Positions 27,308 to 38,756 of a DNA stretch of 64,000 bases are shown here, one piece after another. The DNA lies in assembly GCF_051172195.1 (NCBI RefSeq), contig NZ_JBPJAQ010000001.1, forward strand, positions 434,001-498,000, read 5' to 3'. The notes under the pieces were generated by a model. The model worked only from the letters and a program-made list of their open reading frames with translations. It had not been told where the DNA came from and ran no database searches. Numbering within the stretch: position 1 is the stretch's first letter; each line of letters starts with the position of its first letter. The stretch comes from Paludibaculum fermentans_A (lineage in GTDB: Bacteria; Acidobacteriota; Terriglobia; Bryobacterales; Bryobacteraceae). The position numbers were made by a program, and so were the translations under genes.

Positions 27308-28645
27308 ATGTCAAGCGAAAATACGAACCGCCGGCAATTCGTGGCCGGTGCGGCAGCCCTGACGCTGGCCTCCCAGGCTATGGCGAAGTCGGGTGGAATG
27401 AACAAAATGGCTCCCGCCCGCGTGATCGGCGCCAACGACAAGATCAATGTGGCCGTGATCGGTGTCGGCGGACGTGGCGCTTACGTGGCAGACAAGTTCG
27501 ATAAGTACGCACAAACCGTCAAGCCTGGCGCCTGCCAGATCGTCGGCGTCTGCGATACCTACCAGAAGCGCGTTACGGCCGCCAAAGACCGCTTTAAGTG
27601 CAAGGGCACGCTCGATTACCGCGAACTGATCTCTGATCCCGGCGTCGACGCGGTCATCGTCGCCACCCCCGACCACTGGCACGCCCCCATCGCCCTCGCC
27701 GCCATGGACAACGGCAAGGACGTCTACCTCGAAAAGCCCATGTGCCACACGGTGGACGAGGTGAAGCAGTTGATGGCCACGGTCAAGGAAACCGGCCGCG
27801 TCCTGCAGGTCGGCTCCCAGACCACCTCCGCCGATCAGTGGTGGAAAGCCCGCAAGGCCATCGAAGAAGGCCGCATCGGCAAGATGATCATGAGCCAGGG
27901 CAGCTACCATCGCAACTCCACCGAGGGCGAATGGAACTGGAAGATCGATCCCGCCGCAGGCCCCGAAGGAAAAGGCGAAGACTTCATCGATTGGAAGATG
28001 TGGCTCGGCAAGGCCCCCAAGCGCTCCTTCGACGCCGACCGCTTCTTCCGCTTCCGCAAGTATTGGGACTACTCCGGCGGCATCGCCACCGACCTGTTCT
28101 TCCATGTCATGGCGCCCATGAACATCTGCTGGAGCGAGGCCCAGTTCCCCGTGAAAGTCTCCGGCAGCGGCGGCATCTACCAGTTCAAGGATGAGCGCGA
28201 AGTGCCGGATACGTTCCACTTCATGGCCGAATACGCCAAGGGCTTCTCCGTCGTGCTCACCAGCTCGATGGCCAACTCCCAGCACATCCCCGGCCTCATT
28301 CGCGGCCACGAAGGCACCATCATCATGGTGGAGCACGGCATGTTCGAAAGTTCCACGCCCTTCATCACCGTCAAGCCCGAAAAGCGCGTGATGAGCGCCG
28401 ATTACAAGTCCAAGTTCGGCGAAGAAGTCGTGAAGATCGACGTCGAGCAGAAGGACATCATGTTCGAGCACATCGGCAACTTCCTGGATTGCGTCCACAG
28501 CCGCCAGAAGCCGACCCTCAACGTCGAAACCGCCGGCCACGCCCAGGTCGTCATCACCATGGCCGTCCAGAGCTACCGCCAGGGCAAGGTCCTCTACTTC
28601 GACGAGAAGAACTTCAAGATCGTCGACAAGCCCGTCAAGGCATAA
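27308..28645 (+). CDS. Exported Gfo/Idh/MocA oxidoreductase
   Basis: 445-residue NAD(P)-dependent oxidoreductase with a Tat leader (NRRQFVAGAAALTLASQAMA). The Rossmann core starts at INVAVIGVGGRGAYVADKF and includes VDAVIVATPDHWHAPIALAA and the catalytic-site motif EKPMCHTVDE. The C-terminal alpha/beta domain carries the substrate-facing residues, ending in ETAGHAQVVITMAVQSYRQG. The ATG at 27308 begins the leader; the open frame extends about 31 codons upstream but is non-coding. A strong terminator hairpin follows. Family members act on sugars and polyols; the substrate here is unknown. Confidence 0.9.
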   Translation: MSSENTNRRQFVAGAAALTLASQAMAKSGGMNKMAPARVIGANDKINVAVIGVGGRGAYVADKFDKYAQTVKPGACQIVGVCDTYQKRVTAAKDRFKCKGTLDYRELISDPGVDAVIVATPDHWHAPIALAAMDNGKDVYLEKPMCHTVDEVKQLMATVKETGRVLQVGSQTTSADQWWKARKAIEEGRIGKMIMSQGSYHRNSTEGEWNWKIDPAAGPEGKGEDFIDWKMWLGKAPKRSFDADRFFRFRKYWDYSGGIATDLFFHVMAPMNICWSEAQFPVKVSGSGGIYQFKDEREVPDTFHFMAEYAKGFSVVLTSSMANSQHIPGLIRGHEGTIIMVEHGMFESSTPFITVKPEKRVMSADYKSKFGEEVVKIDVEQKDIMFEHIGNFLDCVHSRQKPTLNVETAGHAQVVITMAVQSYRQGKVLYFDEKNFKIVDKPVKA

Positions 28646-28669
28646 CACTCCATCCACTCCGAAACTCGA

Positions 28670-28702
28670 GGGCCGGGGCCGCAAGCTCCGGCCCTTCGTG
28701 TC
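28670..28702 (+). terminator. Rho-independent-like terminator
   Basis: Ten-bp stem GGGCCGGGGC (28670-28679) / GCTCCGGCCC (28685-28694) with one G/T wobble and a five-base CGCAA loop, followed by TTCGTGTCTT. It ends the Gfo/Idh/MocA gene and insulates the downstream PadR promoter. Confidence 0.65.
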
Positions 28703-28734
28703 TTCACCCCCGCCATTTGTTTACATCGCTCAGC

Positions 28735-28764
28735 TTGACGAATTCTGGCGTCCCGGGGCACACT
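28735..28764 (+). promoter_or_regulatory. Candidate promoter of PadR-ADOP module 2
   Basis: A good -35 box TTGACG (28735-28740) is followed after 18 bases by the weak -10-like CACACT (28759-28764). Transcription would begin near 28771, inside the palindrome described next. The -10 match is poor, so confidence is low. Confidence 0.3.
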
Positions 28765-28767
28765 ACC

Positions 28768-28780
28768 ATCGACAGTCGAT
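28768..28780. promoter_or_regulatory. Candidate PadR operator, module 2
   Basis: Perfect palindrome ATCGAC-A-GTCGAT placed 14 bases upstream of the PadR start codon and directly before its ribosome binding site AGGAA (28781-28785). Its location fits self-repression by the PadR protein. It differs in sequence from the module 1 dyad. Confidence 0.5.
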
Positions 28781-28794
28781 AGGAACGACCATCG

Positions 28795-29136
28795 ATGGGA
28801 AAGAAACCAACACCCCCGCCAGACCTGGTGCCCGGCACCCTCGAAATGCTCATCCTGAAGACGCTCACCCGCGGCCCCATGCACGGCTATGGCATCGCCC
28901 AAAAGTTGGAGCAGCTCTCCGAAGGCGTCCTCCAGGTGGGCGAAGGATCCCTCTACCCCGCCCTCCAGCGCCTGCTGCTGAATGAATGGGCCGAGGCCGA
29001 ATGGGCCGTCACCGAGAACAACCGCCGCGCCCGCTACTACCGCATCACCGCCGCCGGCCGCCGCCGTCTCGCCCAGGAACGCGCCGGCTACGACCGCATG
29101 AGCGTCGCCATCGCCCGCATCATGGAGGCCGTCTAA
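28795..29136 (+). CDS. PadR family transcriptional regulator, module 2
   Basis: 113-residue winged-helix repressor with the family motifs GTLEMLILKTLTRGPMHGYG, VGEGSLYPALQRLLLNEWAE and AVTENNRRARYYRITAAG. The ATG at 28795 has AGGAA nine bases upstream. The ADOP permease begins three bases after its stop, so the two form an operon, likely autoregulated by the palindrome at 28768-28780. It is a paralogue of the PadR at 14.3 kb, but the two differ in their helix and wing residues, fitting the different operators. Confidence 0.92.
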   Translation: MGKKPTPPPDLVPGTLEMLILKTLTRGPMHGYGIAQKLEQLSEGVLQVGEGSLYPALQRLLLNEWAEAEWAVTENNRRARYYRITAAGRRRLAQERAGYDRMSVAIARIMEAV

Positions 29137-29139
29137 ACC

Positions 29140-31767
<2,628 letters not shown>

Positions 31768-31768
31768 T

Positions 31769-33118
31769 CTACAGCCCGGCCAGCGTCCACGGCTTGCGGT
31801 ACTCGCGCCGCAGCATCTCGTTGGCCTTCGCGCTGTTCTTGAACTGTTCTTTCGCGCCGTCCCACTGCAGCTTCTCGCCCGTGCGCAGCGCGATATTGCC
31901 GAGGAGACACGTCGCCGTGCTGTGGTGCCCGATCTCGATGTCACCCACCGGCTTCTCCCGCGTCTTCAGGCAATCCACAAAGTTCCGCACATGCGGCTGA
32001 TGCTGGAACGACGTCGTCGCCCGCTCCGCCGTCGTCAATCCCGTGAAGAACTGCCCCAGGCCGTTCAGGTCGTCGTACGCTTCCCTCGACCCCTGCGTCA
32101 CCTTCTCCGAATGCATCTCCATCTGCGGGATAATCTCATACCCGGCCCGGTCGATGAACAGCGTCCCCTTCGTCCCCTGCAGCATGATCCCGTAACTGCC
32201 AAAGCTCTTGTTGCCGGGATGCCCGTTCGGCCCAAAGCTGTTGTGCACCAGCGTCGAATACCGCACCAGCAGGTTGCCCGGATACTCCCAGATCACTTCC
32301 TGCGTGTCCGCGCAGTCGCGGCAGTCGTCGTAAAACCACTTGCCGCCCGAGCTCGTCACCGTCAGCGGAGTATCCACGTCCAAAGCCCAATGCACGATGT
32401 CGATCAGATGCACGCACCAGTTCGTCAGCTCCCCACCCGCGTAATCCCAGAACGCCCGGAAGTTCCGCCGCGCCGGGTTATACGGAATCTTCGGCGCCGG
32501 CCCCAGCCACAGATCCCAATCCAGCCCCTCCGGCACCACTGCATCCGCCGGATGTCCCATGCCCTTGTTCGAAGCCGAGAACCCGTGATTCCAGCACTGC
32601 GCGAAGTGGACCTTGCCGATCCGCCCTTCCTTCACGGCCGCCACCGCCCGCTGGAAGTGCGCGCCCGACCGCTGCTGGATGCCCACCTGCATCACCCGCT
32701 TGTGCCGCCGCGCCGCCTCCACCATCAGCCGCCCCTCCCGCACGTTGTGCGAAATGGGCTTCTCGACATACACGTCCTTCCCGGCCTCGCACGCCTGGAT
32801 CGCAATCAGCGGATGCCAGTGGTCCGGCGTCGCCACCACCACCGCATCCACGTCCTTGCGTTCCAGAATGCGCCGGTAGTCGTTGTAGATGTCCGCCTTC
32901 CCGGTCAGCATCTTTGCGGCCGTCTCGGCATTCGGCCGGTAGACGTCGCACAGCGCCCGGATCTCCACCTCCGGCTGCTTCTGGAAATCGGTCAAGTCAC
33001 TGCGGCCCATCCCACCGCAGCCAATCACCGCCACCCCGATCTTGTCGTTAGCCGCCACCGCCTCAGTTGTCGCCGCGGCCGCCACGGCCGGAGTCGCCAG
33101 GAAGGTTCGTCTGTTCAT
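31769..33118 (-). CDS. Exported Gfo/Idh/MocA oxidoreductase
   Basis: 449-residue protein with a Tat-like leader (MNRRTFLATPAVAAAATTEA). It contains the Rossmann fold (IGVAVIGCGGMGRSDLTDF), the VDAVVVATPDHWHPLIAIQA strand and the EKPISHNVREG catalytic-site motif. The second domain includes NFRAFWDYAGGELTNWCVHL, typical of the glycosidase-like secreted subgroup. The start at 33118 begins the leader; a long upstream extension in the same frame overlaps the peptidase gene and is not coding. Its start lies two bases after the stop of the M2 peptidase, so they may be co-transcribed. Confidence 0.9.
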   Translation of the reverse strand: MNRRTFLATPAVAAAATTEAVAANDKIGVAVIGCGGMGRSDLTDFQKQPEVEIRALCDVYRPNAETAAKMLTGKADIYNDYRRILERKDVDAVVVATPDHWHPLIAIQACEAGKDVYVEKPISHNVREGRLMVEAARRHKRVMQVGIQQRSGAHFQRAVAAVKEGRIGKVHFAQCWNHGFSASNKGMGHPADAVVPEGLDWDLWLGPAPKIPYNPARRNFRAFWDYAGGELTNWCVHLIDIVHWALDVDTPLTVTSSGGKWFYDDCRDCADTQEVIWEYPGNLLVRYSTLVHNSFGPNGHPGNKSFGSYGIMLQGTKGTLFIDRAGYEIIPQMEMHSEKVTQGSREAYDDLNGLGQFFTGLTTAERATTSFQHQPHVRNFVDCLKTREKPVGDIEIGHHSTATCLLGNIALRTGEKLQWDGAKEQFKNSAKANEMLRREYRKPWTLAGL

Positions 33119-33120
33119 CG

Positions 33121-34911
33121 TTACCAGCCCACGGGCTTTCCCTTGTTCTGCTCGATCAGCCACTTCTCCAGCGGAGCGAAATACGCCCGCACCGCATTGC
33201 CGTCCATCTGCCGCGTCCCGGTCAGCTTCTCCAGCGCGTCCGGCCACGGTTTGCTGATGCCCAGTTCCAGGCCCTCCGCCAGCCGCTTGCCCGCTTCCTT
33301 GTTCCCGTAGATCGAGCAGCGGTTCACCGGATCCTTGCAGCCCGCCGTCTCGCTCAACGCCTTGTGAAACTGGAACTGCAGAATGTGCGCCAGGAAATAC
33401 CGCGTGTACGGCACATTCGCCGGCACATGATACTTCGCGCCCGCGTCGAAGAACTCTTCCCCACGCGCCGAAGCGGCCGCCACACCCTGATACTTCTGCC
33501 GCAGCTCCCACCACGCCTGGTTGTACTTGTCCGGCGGCACCTGGCCCGAGTACACCTTCCAGCGCCATTGATCGATCAACAGCCCGAACGGCAGGAACGC
33601 CACCTTGTCCAACGCCTTCTGCAACAGCAGCCCGATGTCCTTCGACGCATCCGGAGCCTTGTTGATCAGCCCCAGCCTGATCAGGTAATCCGGCGTCAGC
33701 GACAACGCGATCGTGTCCCCAATCGCCTCGTGGAACCCGTCGTTGGCTGAATTGCGGAACAGGAACGGCTGCTTGTTGTACGCCCGCTGGTAGAAATTGT
33801 GGCCCAGTTCGTGGTGAATGACCCCGAAATCCTCTTCCGTGATGTCGATGCACATCTTCACCCGCAGATCGTTGTCGTTGTCCACATCCCACGCGCTGGC
33901 ATGGCACACGACATCGCGATCCTTGGGCCGCACAAACAACGACCGCTCCCAGAACGTCGGCGGCAGCGGCGCAAAGCCCAACGAAGTGAAGAACCCTTCG
34001 CCGTACTTCACCATCTGCTGCGCATCGGTCTTCTTTGCCTTCAGAATCGCGTTCAGGTCATAGCCGACATCGGCGTCCTTCGGAGCCAGCAGCGGATACA
34101 CGTTGTTCCATTGCTGCGCCCAGATGTTGCCCAGCAGATGCGCCGGAATCGGCCCATTCTCCGGCACCGCGTCCTTGCCGTACTTCTCGCGCAGCTTCCA
34201 GCGCGTGTAGGCGTGCAGTTGCAGGTACAGCGGCTTCACCTGCTCCCACAGCCGGTCCAGCTCTTTCGAGAACTCGTCCGGCGGCATGTCGTACTGCGAC
34301 CGCCACAGCGCACCCGTGTCCGCGAACCCAATCTCCTTCGAGCCCTTGTTCGACAGTTCCGCCAACCGCACAAAGTCCTTCTTCATCGGCGGCGAAATGC
34401 TGTGCCACCCCGTCCACACGTCCAGCAACTGCTTCGGATCCCGGCTCGTCGCCATGATCTTCGTGATGTCGTCGATCGTCATGCACTTCGACTGGTCACC
34501 GCCCGGGCAGTACTTGCCCTTGCCGTAAGAGGCGTCCAACGAGGCCGCCAGCTTCGCCGTCTCCGCCGCTTCCTTCGGATCAGCCGGCGCCGGCAGCGTC
34601 AGCGACAGCTTCATCAGCAGCAACTTGCGCCGCAGGACATCGTCCACCTTGATGGCGTCGAACTTGGCCGCGTCCTTCGCATATTGCACCGCCAGCGTCG
34701 TGAGGCGTTCGCTCGCCTTGGCGTTGATGGCCTCTGTATCCTGCGTGATGAAATTCTGCTGCACCCACTGGGCCTGGCCGGCCTCGTTCGTGGCCGCGAA
34801 CAGCTTCGCTTCCGCGTCTTCGACAAACTTCTTGGCGTCCTCGGCCGTCGGCTGGTTGCCGCACGCGGCGAGGATCAGGGCAATTGGAATAAGCGCAATT
34901 CGGCGATCCAT
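33121..34911 (-). CDS. M2 family metallopeptidase lipoprotein (ACE-like)
   Basis: 596-residue zinc dipeptidyl carboxypeptidase related to angiotensin-converting enzyme. It has a lipoprotein signal with lipobox LILAAC followed by GN, so it is anchored in the envelope. The zinc motif HELGH is at about residues 367-371, with the downstream glutamate ligand in HEAIGDTIALS. Other family segments include YGEGFFTSLGFAPLPPTFW upstream of the site and KYHVPANVPYTRYFLAHIL near the end. The length fits single-domain bacterial M2 enzymes. The start is the ATG at 34911, which begins the lipoprotein signal. It probably degrades peptides taken up or released by the cell. Confidence 0.9.
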   Translation of the reverse strand: MDRRIALIPIALILAACGNQPTAEDAKKFVEDAEAKLFAATNEAGQAQWVQQNFITQDTEAINAKASERLTTLAVQYAKDAAKFDAIKVDDVLRRKLLLMKLSLTLPAPADPKEAAETAKLAASLDASYGKGKYCPGGDQSKCMTIDDITKIMATSRDPKQLLDVWTGWHSISPPMKKDFVRLAELSNKGSKEIGFADTGALWRSQYDMPPDEFSKELDRLWEQVKPLYLQLHAYTRWKLREKYGKDAVPENGPIPAHLLGNIWAQQWNNVYPLLAPKDADVGYDLNAILKAKKTDAQQMVKYGEGFFTSLGFAPLPPTFWERSLFVRPKDRDVVCHASAWDVDNDNDLRVKMCIDITEEDFGVIHHELGHNFYQRAYNKQPFLFRNSANDGFHEAIGDTIALSLTPDYLIRLGLINKAPDASKDIGLLLQKALDKVAFLPFGLLIDQWRWKVYSGQVPPDKYNQAWWELRQKYQGVAAASARGEEFFDAGAKYHVPANVPYTRYFLAHILQFQFHKALSETAGCKDPVNRCSIYGNKEAGKRLAEGLELGISKPWPDALEKLTGTRQMDGNAVRAYFAPLEKWLIEQNKGKPVGW

Positions 34912-34998
34912 GTTGGGTAGTGTATTCCACTCCACACGTGGCCTGTCGAAAACCTCTTGACTCCATCCCGATATTCCTGTTTAGGCAGAAATCTCTGT

Positions 34999-35196
34999 AT
35001 GGAAAAGCTAAGCCCAACTTCGGAACGCTTCGTCCTCCACTGGGGCGAACTCGGCACCCGCTGTGGCCTCAACCGCACCGTAGCCCAGATCCACGCCCTG
35101 CTCTACATCTCGCCCCAGCCCCTGCCCGGCGGAGCCCTGCGCCAGCTCCTGCGCTTCAAAGGCCAGCTCCGGCGCCTCTTCTCCACCGCATCCTGA
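34999..35196 (+). pseudogene. Truncated GbsR/MarR-like regulator remnant
   Basis: A 65-codon frame whose first about 38 residues match the N-terminus of GbsR/MarR-type regulators (ERFVLHWGELGTRCGLNRTV, then AQIHALLYISPQPLP). After this point the sequence turns basic and unlike the family (GALRQLLRFKGQLRRLF), and the frame stops before the winged helix is complete. Further remains, such as a frame reading RVLDHIREVSEKD near 35330-35370, may come from the lost C-terminus. It is most likely a pseudogene created by deletion or frameshift. A short functional peptide cannot be excluded. Confidence 0.6.
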
Positions 35197-35371
35197 AACT
35201 GTCCCATTCGACTGGAGGGCCGACCCCAGGTCCGCGCAGGGTCCCCTGACCCTGCCTCTTCCGCTAACTCAACCAACCCCACCGTCCCTGGTCCCTATGG
35301 ACGAACGCCATCATCCACCGCATCCACCAGCGCGTGCTCGATCACATTCGTGAAGTTTCGGAAAAGGACCG
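35197..35371. other. Intergenic stretch with possible regulator debris
   Basis: No intact gene. The stretch between the truncated regulator and the glycosylase stop contains no convincing hairpin; a short frame near its end may be a leftover of the truncated GbsR-like gene. Confidence 0.4.
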
Positions 35372-36241
35372 TCAGGGCAGGTCGTCGATCGACTTGGGCC
35401 AGTCGGATCCAAGCAGCCGCGACAACGACCGGTCCGCCAGCAGACGCCCGCCGGTCTGACAGCGCGGGCAATAGTTCGTCTCATTCGACGCATAGCGGAT
35501 CCGCTGCACCGTCGTGCCGCACTCCGGGCACGGCTGCTTGAACTTGCCGTGCACCGCCATCTCTGCCCGGAACGCTGTCACCTTCTCGGGAAAGTCGCTG
35601 CCCGCTTCGGCCCGCAGCCGGTCGGTCCACCAGATCAGCGTCGCCTGCGTTGCTTCGTACAGCCGCGTCAGGTCCGCATCGCTCAGCTTCTGTGACAACG
35701 CCACCGGCGACAGCCTCGCCTTCTGCAGGATCTCATCGGAGTACGCGTTGCCGATTCCGCTGAACAGGTGCGGATCCGTCAACGATCGCTTCAACGTGTG
35801 GTTCTCGCGCCGCAGCGCGGCCACAAACTCAGCCAGCGTGCACTCCAGCGGCTCCAGCCCGCCCGGATCCAGCGCCCGCACGCCCTCCTCGCCCTGCGCC
35901 ATATGCAGCGACGCCCGGTGCTGCGTACCCGCCTCAGTGAGATTCAACGTGCCGCTCGAGAACACGAACGACGCCAGCACTTTGCCCGCCTTGCGCTGCC
36001 AGTGCAGCCGCCCCGCGATCATCAGGTGCAGCACCATCCACACGTCGTTCTCAAAGCCGAACGCAATGCGCTTGCCTACCCGCCGCAGCCGCCGCACCAC
36101 CTGGCCCTCAGCCGCCTTCACCGGCGGCGTCACGGTCCTCAATAGGAATGGTGTTTTGAACTCCACCCGCTCCAACCGTTCATTCAGGACCCGAGCCTCC
36201 AACGCCTCGATGTAGACCTGAATGTCCGGCAGTTCAGGCAT
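35372..36241 (-). CDS. Formamidopyrimidine-DNA glycosylase/endonuclease VIII family
   Basis: 289-residue base-excision repair enzyme. Catalytic Pro2 and Glu3 are present (MPELPDI), as is Lys57 in RRVGKR. The helix-two-turn-helix segment is SLTDPHLFSGIGNAYSDEIL, and the C-terminal zinc finger holds four cysteines (CPECG and, 18 residues on, CPRC), followed by a short extension (RSLSRLLGSDWPKSIDDLP). PELPDI differs slightly from the usual PELPEV, placing it among Fpg/Nei relatives rather than the core MutM. It overlaps the upstream GDPD gene by eight bases, so the two are translationally linked. Confidence 0.88.
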   Translation of the reverse strand: MPELPDIQVYIEALEARVLNERLERVEFKTPFLLRTVTPPVKAAEGQVVRRLRRVGKRIAFGFENDVWMVLHLMIAGRLHWQRKAGKVLASFVFSSGTLNLTEAGTQHRASLHMAQGEEGVRALDPGGLEPLECTLAEFVAALRRENHTLKRSLTDPHLFSGIGNAYSDEILQKARLSPVALSQKLSDADLTRLYEATQATLIWWTDRLRAEAGSDFPEKVTAFRAEMAVHGKFKQPCPECGTTVQRIRYASNETNYCPRCQTGGRLLADRSLSRLLGSDWPKSIDDLP

Positions 36242-36869
36242 GGCGTTTCGACTCTCTCAACCACGGCACCAGGGCCGAGGGCCGGTCCGTCTGGATCCCC
36301 GTCACGCCCTTCTCGATCGCCTGCTGCCAGAACTCGGGGAAGTCCGTCTTGCCCTGGCGGTCCAGGAAGATGTCGCAGCCGGCTTCCTGCGCCAGCGCCA
36401 CTAGTTCCGGCTTGAAGTCCCAATCGCTGAAAGCCACGGCCACCGGCTTCAGCTGCTTCAGGTTGTCGCGCAGCACATCCACACCCACCGACTCCGGCAT
36501 GCAAGGCCAGCCCGGCCGCAGTTGCACCAGTTCCCGCAGCAGCGCCTGGCTGCCATAGGTGTAGATGGAGTCGCGCATCCCGTGCGCCTCCACCTTGGCA
36601 ATGATCGAAGCCGGCATCGCCTGCTTCACGTCGAGGTAGATGCGGATCTTGCCCTTCGCCAGGTCGAGCACCTCGTCAAACGTCGGCAACTCTTCCCCGG
36701 GCTTCAGCGGATCGTGCTTGATCAGCATCTTCCCGTCGGGCGCCGTCCGCAGGTCAATCTCGATAAAGTCGCACCCTAATGCAATGGCCGCCGTAAAGGC
36801 GGCCAAGGAGTTTTGCGGTTGTTGTTCGTGCGCGCCCCGGTGGGCGATCACTTTGATCCCTGAGTCCAC
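36234..36869 (-). CDS. Glycerophosphodiester phosphodiesterase
   Basis: 211-residue TIM-barrel enzyme that hydrolyses glycerophosphodiesters to glycerol 3-phosphate and an alcohol. The catalytic motif IAHRGAHEQQPQNSLAAF (with the paired histidine and later D-H in MLIKHDPL) and the metal site FIEIDLRTAPDG are visible. No signal peptide is present. The start codon is GTG at 36869 with GAGGAA seven bases upstream. It overlaps the glycosylase gene by eight bases and lies 27 bases after the aspS stop, so the three may be one transcript. Confidence 0.88.
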   Translation of the reverse strand: MDSGIKVIAHRGAHEQQPQNSLAAFTAAIALGCDFIEIDLRTAPDGKMLIKHDPLKPGEELPTFDEVLDLAKGKIRIYLDVKQAMPASIIAKVEAHGMRDSIYTYGSQALLRELVQLRPGWPCMPESVGVDVLRDNLKQLKPVAVAFSDWDFKPELVALAQEAGCDIFLDRQGKTDFPEFWQQAIEKGVTGIQTDRPSALVPWLRESKRHA

Positions 36870-36896
36870 GGTTGCGTTCCTCAGCGACGGTCAGTC

Positions 36897-38687
36897 TCAG
36901 CTCTGCGGACGGCGCAACTGGATGCCCAGTTCACGCAACTGCCGCTCGTTCGCCGGCGACGGAGCCTCCGACATCAGGTCGGTGCCCTTCGCCGTCTTCG
37001 GGAACGGAATCACCTCGCGAATGGACGACTCGCCGGCCAGGATCATCACCAACCGGTCCAGGCCCAGGGCAATGCCGCCGTGTGGCGGAGCGCCATACGT
37101 CAGCGCATCCAACAGGTAGCCAAACTTCGCCCGCGCCTCTTCCAGCGAGAATCCGACAGCGGAGAACACCTGCGACTGGATGTCCTGCCGGTGGATACGA
37201 ATCGACCCGCTGCCCAGCTCGACACCGTTCAATACAATGTCGTAACTGCGCGCCCGGCACCGCGCCGGATCGGTCGTCAGCTTCTCGAGGTCTTCGTCCT
37301 TCGGCGACGTGAACGGATGATGCGCCGCCACCCAGCGCGAGTCTTCGTCATTCCATTCGAACATCGGGAAGTCGAGCACCCACAGGAACCGGAAGTCTGT
37401 CGGGTCCAGCAACTTGTGCCGGTCGTTGTACTTCTGGCCCGCATACAGCCGCAGTTGGCCGCACGCCTGGTAAACCGTCTCTTCCGGACGCTGCCCCTTG
37501 GGCTCATCACGCCAGCCGGCCAGCAGCAGCAGGTCGTTCTCGCCGGCGCCGGTCCGCTCGCGAACCTTCTCGACGACACCCGGGAAGTCCCGCTCCAGGC
37601 GCTTCGGATCGTCATACACCGTCAGGCCGCGCTCACGCCCATAGTCCTTCAGTTCGTCGCGTTCCTTGCGGCTCAACGCGCCCGTGCTCGGAATGTGGAT
37701 CGCCACCAGCGGCAGACCCTCGCGCGTCAAGCCCGCATCGGCCGGGAACAGGTCTTCCACCGGCCAGAACCGCGGCAGGCGCAGATCCGGCTTGTCGATG
37801 CCGTAACCCTGCATCGCCTCGGCATAGGTCATCCGCGGGAACGGAGCCTTCACCGTATAACCGGCCACCGCGCAAACCTTCTCCAGCAGCGGCTCAATCG
37901 TCTGGAAGATCTGCTCTTCCTGCGGGAAGGACATCTCCAGGTCGATCTGCGTGAACTCATACTGCCGGTCGGCACGCAGGTCCTCGTCGCGGAAGCAACG
38001 GACGATCTGGAAATACTTGTCATACCCGCTGATCATCAGCAGTTGCTTGAAGATCTGCGGCGACTGCGGCAGTGCATAGAAGTTGCCCGGCTGGATGCGC
38101 GAAGGCACCAGGAAGTCGCGCGCGCCTTCCGGCGTCGACTTCGTCATGAAGGGTGTTTCGATCTCCAGGAAGCCCTGGCTGTATAACTCGTTGCGCACTT
38201 CCAGCGAGATCTTCGAGCGCAGCATCACGTTGCGCTGCATGTGCGGCCGCCGCAGGTCGACATAACGGTATTTCAGCCGCATGTCTTCATTGACGTCCAC
38301 GTGCTCTTCCATCGGGAACGGAGGCGTCTCGCTGGTGTTCAGCAGCCACATCTTCTCCGCCACAATCTCCACTTCGCCAGTGGGGATGTTGGGATTGATG
38401 TTCTCCGCTGTACGAGCCTCCACCAGGCCCTCCACCGCGATGACGTACTCAGACCGCAACATCTCCGCCTTGCCATGCAGGCTGCCGTCGCATTCGGCGC
38501 GGAAGACGATTTGCGTGACTCCTTCGCGGTCGCGCAGGTGGATGAAAATCACACCTCCCAGGTCGCGCCGGCGGTAGACCCACCCCATCAAAACGACGCG
38601 CTGGCCTTCGTTGGCCGCGCGGAGTGCGCCGCACGAGTGGGTGCGGCGCAGGTCGCCGAGAAAATCCAGAGGAACTTGTTGAGCCAT
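36897..38687 (-). CDS. aspS: Aspartyl-tRNA synthetase
   Basis: 596-residue class II tRNA synthetase. The N-terminal OB-fold anticodon-binding domain includes RVVLMGWVYRRRDLGGVIFI. The catalytic domain has motif 2 near YDKYFQIVRCFRDEDLRADR and QYEFTQIDLEMSF, and motif 3 in GIALGLDRLVMILAGESSIR. The GAD insertion domain typical of bacterial AspRS lies between. The length is normal for bacterial AspRS; whether it also charges tRNA-Asn cannot be told from the sequence alone. The start is ATG at 38687; a -10-like box lies about 32 bases upstream. Confidence 0.97.
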   Translation of the reverse strand: MAQQVPLDFLGDLRRTHSCGALRAANEGQRVVLMGWVYRRRDLGGVIFIHLRDREGVTQIVFRAECDGSLHGKAEMLRSEYVIAVEGLVEARTAENINPNIPTGEVEIVAEKMWLLNTSETPPFPMEEHVDVNEDMRLKYRYVDLRRPHMQRNVMLRSKISLEVRNELYSQGFLEIETPFMTKSTPEGARDFLVPSRIQPGNFYALPQSPQIFKQLLMISGYDKYFQIVRCFRDEDLRADRQYEFTQIDLEMSFPQEEQIFQTIEPLLEKVCAVAGYTVKAPFPRMTYAEAMQGYGIDKPDLRLPRFWPVEDLFPADAGLTREGLPLVAIHIPSTGALSRKERDELKDYGRERGLTVYDDPKRLERDFPGVVEKVRERTGAGENDLLLLAGWRDEPKGQRPEETVYQACGQLRLYAGQKYNDRHKLLDPTDFRFLWVLDFPMFEWNDEDSRWVAAHHPFTSPKDEDLEKLTTDPARCRARSYDIVLNGVELGSGSIRIHRQDIQSQVFSAVGFSLEEARAKFGYLLDALTYGAPPHGGIALGLDRLVMILAGESSIREVIPFPKTAKGTDLMSEAPSPANERQLRELGIQLRRPQS

Positions 38688-38718
38688 GCTAGGGACTACG
38701 AACTTAGAGAATCTCTAT

Positions 38719-38724
38719 ATTGTA
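38719..38724 (-). promoter_or_regulatory. Possible -10 box of aspS
   Basis: TACAAT on the minus strand, 32 bases upstream of the aspS start, in the only AT-rich patch of the gap. No matching -35 box at 17 bases was found. Confidence 0.3.
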
Positions 38725-38756
38725 TCGTGCCCGGTCGTCCAGCATGGCCCCAAAGT

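Noticed and set aside
27311..28684. 457-codon minus-strand frame opposite a Gfo/Idh/MocA gene
   Set aside because: Antisense shadow of a well-supported oxidoreductase; no family resemblance and low-complexity Val/Asp/Gly composition.
33119..33907. N-terminal extension of the second Gfo/Idh/MocA frame
   Set aside because: It overlaps the M2 peptidase coding region on the same strand in another frame; the Tat leader at 33118 marks the real start.
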